A DNA stretch of 10,099 nt from the NCBI GenBank assembly GCA_024275815.1, contig JAJRYI010000324.1:1-10099 (forward strand), read 5' to 3'. Numbering within the stretch: the first letter of the stretch is position 1; each line of letters opens with the position of its first letter. The position numbers were made by a program, and so were the translations under genes. Of this stretch, positions 5,556-10,099 are shown piece after piece. Source of the stretch: Actinomycetes bacterium (lineage in GTDB: Bacteria; Actinomycetota; Acidimicrobiia; Spongiisociales; UBA5794). The notes below the pieces were generated by a model, which did no database searches, was not told the DNA's origin, and was given only the letters and a program-made list of their open reading frames with translations.

Positions 5556-6806
5556 TCAGATCGCAGAGACGAGCCACAGGTCGCCGACGTTGGTCCCGGT
5601 GTCACCGCGTACGACGGTCGCTTCCACAGCGGTCAGCGCCGTGTAGCTGTCGTTGTTCTCCAGGGCAGCCTCGAGATCGACCCCGAGAGCACGTGCCTTT
5701 TGGGCGGTCGCACCATCGACGATTGCACCGGCAGCGGGGGTTGGACCGTCGATACCGTCCGTTCCGAGCGCTGCGAACACGATGTTCGTGTCTGAGATCT
5801 CGATCGCTGCTGTAAGTGCCGCTTCCTGGTTCCTCCCGCCAATGCCGTCGCCGTGCACGGTGACCGTCGTCTCCCCGGCTGCGATCGTCACCCGACCGGG
5901 GGCACAGCCACGGACGAGGTCGACCGCCTCGGTTCGGGCCTCCCCCATCAGTTCGCTCGTCACGATCGTCGAGGCGATGCCGACCGATGCCAGATAGGAG
6001 GCCGCAGCGTTCGCAGCGACACTCGACGAGCCGATGACTGTGAAGAGATGAGGCATCCGTTCTTCGGGCGGCGACCACCGCTGCACGGCGTCGGCGATCG
6101 CTACCGGCATCCTCGACGAAAGACCGTGCCGATCCATCACCGCGGAGGCCTCGGACCCCATGCCCGCGCCTATCGAGGGACCCGATGCCACATGGGTCGG
6201 TTCTGCACCCACGACATCGCTCAAGATGAGCGTCACGACACGGCGTGCCGGACAGACGTTCGAGAGGCCACCGCCCTTGAGTTTGCTCACCGCGGCCCGC
6301 ACCTCGTTCATCTCACCGATCGGTACCCCGGCACCCATCATGACGTCGTTCATGGCAGCAAGGTCGGTGAGGTCGACACCGTCGACGGGAGCAACGGCGA
6401 TCGCAGACCCTCCGCCCGAGATGAGATACACGACGAGGTCCCCGGGAGCAAGGCCGCGAACGAACTCGAGCAGGTGCGCCCCGCAAGCAAGACTCGAGGA
6501 GTCGGGTACCGGATGTGCCCCGAGGGACAACGGTACGGGGCACTCTTCGGTGTGGTTCGACACAGCAACACCCCGAAGAGTGCCGAACACGCCGGCAGCA
6601 CCCCTCACCATCGCCGGTGCAGCCTTACCGAGAGCGACGATCACCACGTCGTCGACGGACGCGTCGCGGAACCGATGTCCCCCGACGACGATGTCGTCAC
6701 CGTCGACGGCAAGAGCCCTGCGCACAGCAGCTTCCGGGTCACATGCAGCCACCGCAGCCTCGTAGGCTGCGAGCAGGATGGTCGTCATGTCTCGTCGGTC
6801 TGTCAC
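5556..6806 (-). CDS. Glycerate 2-kinase (DUF4147/MOFRL family)
   Basis: This 416-residue protein matches the GckA/TtuD family, which phosphorylates D-glycerate to 2-phosphoglycerate with ATP; older annotations call members hydroxypyruvate reductase. The N-terminal domain shows ALGKAAPAM with Lys61, ISGGGSAI (129-136), SKLKGGGLS (174-182) and LSDVVGAEPTHVASGP (195-210). The C-terminal MOFRL domain shows GGRNQE (323-328), GTDGIDGPTPAAGAIVD (348-364), NDSYTAL (385-391) and TGTNVGDLWLV (403-413). Length is normal for the family. A GTG at 6806 is preferred, with GAGG 7 nt upstream. An in-frame ATG at 6788 would shorten it by six residues and has no clear ribosome binding site. Glycerate kinases link photorespiratory, tartrate/glyoxylate or serine-cycle carbon to glycolysis; no such partner is in view. 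It stands alone, convergent with the hydrolase. Confidence 0.9.
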   Translation of the reverse strand: MTDRRDMTTILLAAYEAAVAACDPEAAVRRALAVDGDDIVVGGHRFRDASVDDVVIVALGKAAPAMVRGAAGVFGTLRGVAVSNHTEECPVPLSLGAHPVPDSSSLACGAHLLEFVRGLAPGDLVVYLISGGGSAIAVAPVDGVDLTDLAAMNDVMMGAGVPIGEMNEVRAAVSKLKGGGLSNVCPARRVVTLILSDVVGAEPTHVASGPSIGAGMGSEASAVMDRHGLSSRMPVAIADAVQRWSPPEERMPHLFTVIGSSSVAANAAASYLASVGIASTIVTSELMGEARTEAVDLVRGCAPGRVTIAAGETTVTVHGDGIGGRNQEAALTAAIEISDTNIVFAALGTDGIDGPTPAAGAIVDGATAQKARALGVDLEAALENNDSYTALTAVEATVVRGDTGTNVGDLWLVSAI

Positions 6807-6833
6807 CCGGTGGCCTCACGTCGTGGACACGCA

Positions 6834-6839
6834 ACGATA
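6834..6839 (-). promoter_or_regulatory. Candidate -10 hexamer for the glycerate kinase gene
   Basis: The minus strand reads TATCGT, a TANNNT hexamer placing transcription start near 6827, about 20 nt before the GTG at 6806 and upstream of its GAGG. No -35 is evident. It lies between the terminator-like stem at 6871-6896 and the gene, so the kinase gene is probably transcribed on its own. Confidence 0.3.
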
Positions 6840-6870
6840 CGCCCGAAACCGGACCGATGGGCGCGCGAAG

Positions 6871-6896
6871 GCGCCCGGATCGTGAGATCCGGGCGC
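6871..6896 (-). terminator. Perfect 11-bp GC-rich stem-loop after the secreted-protein gene
   Basis: GCGCCCGGATC-GTGA-GATCCGGGCGC is a perfect 11-bp stem with a four-base loop (TCAC in the minus-strand RNA). It begins 27 nt after the stop codon of the secreted-protein gene. No T-run follows on the minus strand, only CTTCGCG, so it would be a U-less hairpin terminator or an mRNA 3' end stabiliser. Confidence 0.65.
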
Positions 6897-6923
6897 AGAC
6901 GCCGGGGAGGACCGTGATGGTGT

Positions 6924-7424
6924 CTAGCCGTTGGTGCCCCGTTCAGCCTCCCGGTCGGCTCGACGCTGCTCGATGAATGCGTCGAGTTCGGCCTTCGTGA
7001 TCTGACCGTCGTCCTCGAGCAGTTCAGCAAGGGGACCCTCGCCGTTCCTCAGAGGATGGTCCTCCGGCAACGCCGCGATCTCGTCTGCCGTGATGACGCC
7101 GTCTGCCATCAGACCACGAAGAATCCCGCGGCGCTCACCCTTGACCCGTGGCGGACGATCCCCGAACTCCTCCTTGAGCTCTGCACGCTTGGCCGCGAGA
7201 GCCTCCTTGATGGCGTCGACCTGGGACTGGTCGAGTGTCCCGTCTTCGACGAGTCCGCCGAGAACCTCGTCGAGGATCGCGCCCGGCCTCGGAGGTCGGG
7301 CCTCGTCGGATGCGACGTCGGTCGTGGTCTGTGCGTCTGCGGGTGAACTCGTCACCGTCGAGGCGACGAACGCCCCCGAGACGAGGATGCCGGTGGCGGC
7401 GATGGCTGCTATCAGTTTCTTCAT
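6924..7424 (-). CDS. Secreted small protein with three DGxIT-type repeats
   Basis: The product is 166 residues. MKKLIAA, a hydrophobic core to about residue 22 and an AxA site (Ala29-Asp-Ala31) before Gln32 make a clear signal peptide. The mature part contains three related helical units: around 55-76 (LVEDGTLDQSQVDAIKEAL), 102-122 (LMADGVITADEIAAL) and 132-153 (LLEDDGQITKAELDAFIEQ). Each has the pattern L-x-x-D-G-x-(I/L)-(T/D)-x-x-(E/Q)-(V/I/L)-x-A. They resemble half EF-hands or the DG-x-(I/L)-T repeats of secreted actinobacterial proteins; Asp-rich loops might bind Ca2+, but that is inference. The tail is charged. AAAGGAG stands just upstream of ATG 7424, deciding the start. It lies downstream of the kinase gene in the same direction but has its own upstream operator-like repeats (7481-7513), suggesting separate control by the adjacent two-component system. 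Its exact function is unknown. Confidence 0.8.
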   Translation of the reverse strand: MKKLIAAIAATGILVSGAFVASTVTSSPADAQTTTDVASDEARPPRPGAILDEVLGGLVEDGTLDQSQVDAIKEALAAKRAELKEEFGDRPPRVKGERRGILRGLMADGVITADEIAALPEDHPLRNGEGPLAELLEDDGQITKAELDAFIEQRRADREAERGTNG

Positions 7425-7480
7425 GAGTGTCTCCTTTCGAACGATCTCACCCTCCAAGGTTGACGCCCCCCTGTAGAAGA

Positions 7481-7513
7481 TCTGTGAGCCACACCTGAAA
7501 AACCAGTGAGAAC
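7481..7513 (-). promoter_or_regulatory. Three 11-bp-phased direct repeats upstream of the secreted-protein gene
   Basis: On the minus strand, three adjacent 11-mers read GTTCTCACTGG, TTTTTCAGGTG and TGGCTCACAGA. YTCA falls at columns 4-7 in each. The units match those found upstream of the response regulator and the lipoprotein gene and face the secreted-protein start at 7424. No convincing -10 follows at the same distance as in the other two arrays. It is likely a binding site for the neighbouring response regulator, by inference. Confidence 0.5.
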
Positions 7514-7522
7514 CCCCACAAT

Positions 7523-7578
7523 TAGGCGTCTGGCGTCCAACGCCGCAATATGTTGCGGTTCTGGACGCCAGACGCCTA
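7523..7578 (-). terminator. Nested 17-bp plus 6-bp inverted repeat starting at the kinase stop codon
   Basis: The outer arms TAGGCGTCTGGCGTCCA (7523-7539) and TGGACGCCAGACGCCTA (7562-7578) pair perfectly. Inside them CCGCAA-TATG-TTGCGG forms a second hairpin, separated by three unpaired bases on each side. The right arm includes the histidine kinase stop codon, TAG. In the minus-strand RNA the stem would be followed by UAAUUGU, a poor U-tract. Its place at the end of the two-component operon suggests a terminator. Its size and nested symmetry also fit a small dispersed palindromic element. Confidence 0.65.
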
Positions 7579-8919
7579 GAGCTGGGGTAGGCAGAGGCCG
7601 ACGATGGCGCCGGGGCGGTCGGGGCGGTTGCGGGCGAAGACCTCGCCTCCATGGTCCCTGGCGACCTGTGCCACGATGGCCAGACCGAGACCCGACCCGG
7701 GTGTCGAGCGGGCGTCGGAGGACCGGTAGAACCGCTCGAAGACGTGGTCGATGTCGTCGGGGTCGAAACCCGGGCCGGTGTCGGTGACCGTGACGCACCC
7801 CGCTGCGATCGTGATCTGGATGACGTCCTCGTCTCGAGACCACTTGTCGGCGTTCGTGACGATGTTCGTGATCGCCCGTTCGATCGCAGCGCTCTTGCCG
7901 GTGACGACCGAGCCGTCGTCGATGATCTCCACCCGACGACCGTTCCTCCGCTCGATCCGCTCTGCAACGGATGCAACGACGTCACCGAGAATGACCGACG
8001 ACGTCGGTTCCTCCTCGTACCGGTCGGTCGCGAGGTCGACAACCTCGGTCACCAGCATCGAGAGCTCCTCCACCTCGGCGTGAGCTGCGGCGAGCATCGC
8101 CTGACGATCCTCCTCATCGACCTCGTGGCGTTGCAGGATCTCGATGTTCGTCCGCAACGCCGTGAGCGGGGTCCGCAGCTCATGGCCGGCGTCACGCACG
8201 AGTCGCACCTGATCCTCCCTCGCCGCCTCGATCTCGTCGAGCAACTGGTTGAAGGCACGGCCGAGCTCGGCGATCTCGTCGCCGCTCGAAACGTCGACGC
8301 GCTCATCGAGCGACTTGGAAGCGGCGATGTCCGTGAGCGACGAACGCAGGTCATCGACCGGCTTCAACGCCGAGCGGGCGACCAGCAAGCCGAGCCCACC
8401 GGCAACGGCGACACCGACGAGACCGGTCACGACGAGCAGGATCGCGAGACGGCGAAGCGTCTCGTCTGCCTCGCTCAGGGGTCGAGCGAGCTGGATGAAC
8501 ACACCGGCATCGGGCTGGTACACGGTCACGACACGCAGGTGAAGGCCATCGACCCACACGGAGCGCAACGTCGGTTCCTCCACGCTCACCTCGTCGGGGC
8601 CGGGCACGGGCAGGACGACGTTGTCGGGGCCGGCGTTGATGGTGCCGCCATCGGGCAGGATGACCTGGTAGTAGGTCGAATCGAAATCACCGCGGCGTTG
8701 GCCGAAGATCCCCTCCCTCTTGACGAAGTCCTCACGGAACGCAGGGGGCAGCGTCCCTGGAGGCACGCCCTCGATGATGCTCGCTCGCGACAGGAGGCTG
8801 TCATCGATCGGGACGATGATCTGGCGCCGGGCAGCAAAGAAGATGGAGACAGAGACGAGGACGACGGTCACAGCAACAGCGGTGGCTGCAACGAGCGCGA
8901 TCCGGCGCCTGATCGTCAC
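7576..8919 (-). CDS. Two-component sensor histidine kinase, MprB-like
   Basis: The 447-residue protein has two membrane segments (about 8-29 and 158-180) enclosing an extracytoplasmic sensor domain of about 125 residues. Then come HAMP (about 181-235), a dimerisation/phosphoacceptor domain with His246 in DAGHELRTPLTAL, and a catalytic ATPase domain. The ATPase domain has an N-box (TNADKW, Asn356), DTGPGFD (Asp380), an F-box FERFYRS and a G-box GSGLGLAI. All residues for autophosphorylation are present. Its GTG start overlaps the regulator's stop as GTGA (8916-8919) with no strong ribosome binding site of its own, so it should be made by translational coupling. The closest known style is MprB/TcrS-like kinases, which respond to envelope stress in actinobacteria. 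The sensor domain is not recognisable to me, so the stimulus is unknown. Confidence 0.93.
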   Translation of the reverse strand: MTIRRRIALVAATAVAVTVVLVSVSIFFAARRQIIVPIDDSLLSRASIIEGVPPGTLPPAFREDFVKREGIFGQRRGDFDSTYYQVILPDGGTINAGPDNVVLPVPGPDEVSVEEPTLRSVWVDGLHLRVVTVYQPDAGVFIQLARPLSEADETLRRLAILLVVTGLVGVAVAGGLGLLVARSALKPVDDLRSSLTDIAASKSLDERVDVSSGDEIAELGRAFNQLLDEIEAAREDQVRLVRDAGHELRTPLTALRTNIEILQRHEVDEEDRQAMLAAAHAEVEELSMLVTEVVDLATDRYEEEPTSSVILGDVVASVAERIERRNGRRVEIIDDGSVVTGKSAAIERAITNIVTNADKWSRDEDVIQITIAAGCVTVTDTGPGFDPDDIDHVFERFYRSSDARSTPGSGLGLAIVAQVARDHGGEVFARNRPDRPGAIVGLCLPQL

Positions 8920-9605
8920 GATTCGTCGCGCAGCACGTACCCGACGCCGCGAACCGTGTGGATCAACCTCGACTCGCCGCCGCTCTCGGTCTTACGTCGC
9001 AGGTACCCGATGTAGACGTCGAGAGAGTTCGACGACGTGAGGAAGTCGATCCCCCAGATCTCCTCGTAGATCGTGTCGCGGTCCAACACGATGCCCGGCA
9101 CCCGGGCGAGGAGGACGAGCAGGTCGAACTCTGTCTTGGTGAGTCCGAGGTCACGGTCACCTCGCTTGGCGACCCGTGCGCCCGGATCGATCGTGAGGTC
9201 GGCGAAGCGAAGCACCTCGGCAACGTCGCCTGTGGAACGACGCAACAGCGCCCGGATCCTGGCGAGCAACTCATCGAGTGCGAACGGTTTCGTGACGTAG
9301 TCGTCCGCTCCAGCGTCGAGGCCCTCGACCCGGTCACCAACGGCGACCTTTGCAGTGAGCATGAGGATCGGGACGTTGTCGCCGCGGGCACGGATGCGTC
9401 GACACACCTCGATGCCGTCGACGTGGGGCATCATCACGTCGAGCACGATGAGGTCCTTGCGATTCTCACGCAGGGCCGTCAAGGCGACACCGCCATCTCT
9501 GGCCGTCTCAACGTCGTACCCCTCGAACGACAGTGCGCGCTCGAGCGCGTCTCGAACCGCCGGGTCGTCCTCGACGACGAGCAGCTTCGGTGTGGGCTTG
9601 TCCAT
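8916..9605 (-). CDS. OmpR/PhoB-family response regulator, MprA-like
   Basis: This 229-residue DNA-binding regulator has an N-terminal receiver domain with the acidic pair in VEDD (12-14), phosphoacceptor Asp56 in LDVMMP, Thr84 in MLTAK and Lys106 in VTKPF. A C-terminal winged helix (about 130-227) ends in IHTVRGVGYVLRDES. The SLDVYIGYLRRKTE recognition-helix region resembles mycobacterial MprA. It is the first gene of the operon and overlaps the histidine kinase by 4 bp. The ATG at 9605 has no Shine-Dalgarno, but TACGAT ends six nucleotides before it, suggesting a leaderless mRNA. Four phased 11-bp repeats immediately upstream of that hexamer suggest autoregulation. Phosphorylated regulator would probably bind there and at the two sister arrays. 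Confidence 0.95.
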   Translation of the reverse strand: MDKPTPKLLVVEDDPAVRDALERALSFEGYDVETARDGGVALTALRENRKDLIVLDVMMPHVDGIEVCRRIRARGDNVPILMLTAKVAVGDRVEGLDAGADDYVTKPFALDELLARIRALLRRSTGDVAEVLRFADLTIDPGARVAKRGDRDLGLTKTEFDLLVLLARVPGIVLDRDTIYEEIWGIDFLTSSNSLDVYIGYLRRKTESGGESRLIHTVRGVGYVLRDES

Positions 9606-9611
9606 GGGTGA

Positions 9612-9617
9612 ATCGTA
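9612..9617 (-). promoter_or_regulatory. Candidate -10 hexamer for a leaderless regulator-kinase mRNA
   Basis: The minus strand reads TACGAT-TCACCC-ATG, so six bases separate the hexamer from the start codon of the response regulator. The phased repeat array ends 7 nt upstream of the hexamer, so its last unit would take the place of the -35 element. Confidence 0.5.
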
Positions 9618-9624
9618 CGGCTCT

Positions 9625-9668
9625 CGTGTGAGAGTTCCGTGACACCTACATGAAAAGGGTGTGAGAGA
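9625..9668 (-). promoter_or_regulatory. Four 11-bp-phased direct repeats upstream of the response regulator gene
   Basis: On the minus strand, four adjacent 11-mers read TCTCTCACACC, CTTTTCATGTA, GGTGTCACGGA and ACTCTCACACG. Every unit has T at column 3 and TCA(C/T) at columns 5-8. Tandem heptamers at 11-bp spacing are how PhoB-type regulators bind (compare the pho box CTGTCAT-N4-CTGTCA). The array overlaps the expected -35, as for activated promoters. Autoregulation is the likely role. Confidence 0.65.
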
Positions 9669-9673
9669 GAGCC

Positions 9674-9717
9674 GGATTCAGGAACCTCTCATGTATCTCT
9701 CACTCCGTATTCAGTAT
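9674..9717 (+). promoter_or_regulatory. Four 11-bp-phased direct repeats upstream of the lipoprotein gene
   Basis: On the plus strand, four adjacent 11-mers read GGATTCAGGAA, CCTCTCATGTA, TCTCTCACTCC and GTATTCAGTAT. YTCA is at columns 4-7 in each, as in the regulator's own array but in the opposite orientation, toward the lipoprotein gene. The middle two units, CTCTCAT-N4-CTCTCAC, closely resemble a pho box. The array ends 7 nt before TTGAAT (9725-9730), the same geometry as at the regulator. Confidence 0.65.
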
Positions 9718-9724
9718 CCACCGC

Positions 9725-9730
9725 TTGAAT
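9725..9730 (+). promoter_or_regulatory. Candidate -10 hexamer for the lipoprotein gene
   Basis: TTGAAT matches TATAAT at four of six positions and stands 7 nt after the last phased repeat. It would start transcription near 9737, about 20 nt before the ATG, with the AAGGAG site inside the leader. It is weak alone and supported mainly by the shared geometry with the regulator promoter. Confidence 0.35.
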
Positions 9731-9757
9731 TCCCACTACACACCACAAGGAGACGTG

Positions 9758-10099
9758 ATGAAGTTCAAGTTGCTGGCGACGGTTGCCGCCCTTGCAGTGG
9801 TCGCTGCTGCATGCACCAGCGCAGGGTCCGAGTCGGAGCAGGGCGTTGCCTCCCTTGCCACCACCGAGACCACGACCACCGCTGCGTCGAACGCCGACCA
9901 GGTGTCCAAGGCACAAGCCGACGAAGAGGCAGCCCTCGCGTTCGCCCAGTGCCTGCGAGACGAAGGGCTCGACGTCGACGACCCGACCGTCGACAGCTCG
10001 GGGAACATCCGGCCGCCTCGCATGCGTGACATCCTCGAAGCCACCGCAGGGCTCACGAGGGAGGAGATCGAAAGTGCACGCCAAGCCTGCATGCCGCTC
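9758..10099 (+). CDS. Partial secreted lipoprotein (N-terminal 114 residues)
   Basis: The frame is open from ATG 9758 to the right edge, exactly 114 codons, and the 3' end is missing. AAGGAG at 9747-9752 lies 5 nt before the ATG. The signal peptide MKFKLLATVAALAVVAAAC ends in a lipobox-like AAAC, so Cys19 should be lipidated and the protein tethered outside the membrane. A Thr/Ser-rich linker follows (about 20-50). Then comes a domain with AFAQCLRDEGLDVDDPTVD (Cys65) and a second cysteine at 111, a pair that could form a disulfide. This CLRDEG..V.DP pattern is common in uncharacterised actinobacterial lipoproteins that I recall next to HlyD/MacB-type export genes. Such genes would lie beyond the edge, if present. 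Upstream repeats suggest control by the divergent response regulator. Confidence 0.82.
   Translation, partial: MKFKLLATVAALAVVAAACTSAGSESEQGVASLATTETTTTAASNADQVSKAQADEEAALAFAQCLRDEGLDVDDPTVDSSGNIRPPRMRDILEATAGLTREEIESARQACMPL

Noticed and set aside
5853..6917. Long plus-strand open frame opposite the glycerate kinase
   Set aside because: It mirrors a well-conserved enzyme on the other strand and shows no recognisable motif.
7651..9015. Long plus-strand open frame opposite the histidine kinase
   Set aside because: It is the antisense shadow of a complete kinase with all conserved boxes; the product is low-complexity His/Arg/Asp-rich.
9626..9641. ECF sigma-factor promoter (GGAAC on the minus strand upstream of CGTAC)
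   Set aside because: The GGAAC falls inside the phased repeat array, and no sigma or anti-sigma gene is in view. The TACGAT leaderless promoter with an upstream activator array explains the region better.

Overview
The window is GC-rich, with strong C/G preference at third codon positions, GTG starts, TANNNT-type -10 hexamers and an MprAB-like two-component system. Together these point to an actinobacterium, perhaps a deep-branching environmental lineage such as Acidimicrobiia. That placement is inference from style and protein resemblance; no marker gene is present. I see no rRNA, tRNA, CRISPR array, transposase or phage gene.

Left part (1-4180), metabolic genes. A partial membrane-anchored or secreted protein runs off the left edge on the minus strand. 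Divergent from it is a two-gene operon: a small lipocalin-like protein and, overlapping by ATGA, an aldehyde dehydrogenase that resembles PuuC and carries all catalytic residues. A gene-free stretch of about 370 bp follows, filled with GC-rich palindromes in tandem and inverted orientation. It lies between the convergent ends of the aldehyde dehydrogenase gene and a flavin reductase gene. The flavin reductase gene is divergent from a hydroxymethylglutaryl-CoA lyase-type gene across a 114 bp promoter region that holds an inverted repeat.

Middle (4181-6806). A membrane-anchored alpha/beta hydrolase, whose 5' part uses AT-richer codons than its neighbours, converges on a glycerate 2-kinase (DUF4147/MOFRL) with only 20 bp between the stop codons.

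Right part (6807-10099), a probable envelope-signalling module. On the minus strand lie a response regulator (MprA-like, OmpR/PhoB family), its histidine kinase (GTGA overlap) and then a secreted small protein with three DGxIT-type repeats. On the plus strand, divergent from the regulator, is a lipoprotein gene cut by the right edge. A strong nested inverted repeat starts at the kinase stop codon.

The most interesting observation is a set of 11-bp-phased direct repeats with core YTCA(C/T/G). They occur upstream of three genes: the regulator (four units), the lipoprotein (four units) and the secreted protein (three units). Each array is oriented toward its own gene. For the first two, the array ends exactly 7 nt before a -10-like hexamer. 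This is the geometry expected of PhoB-class activator sites, and it predicts a local, autoregulated regulon for the two-component system.
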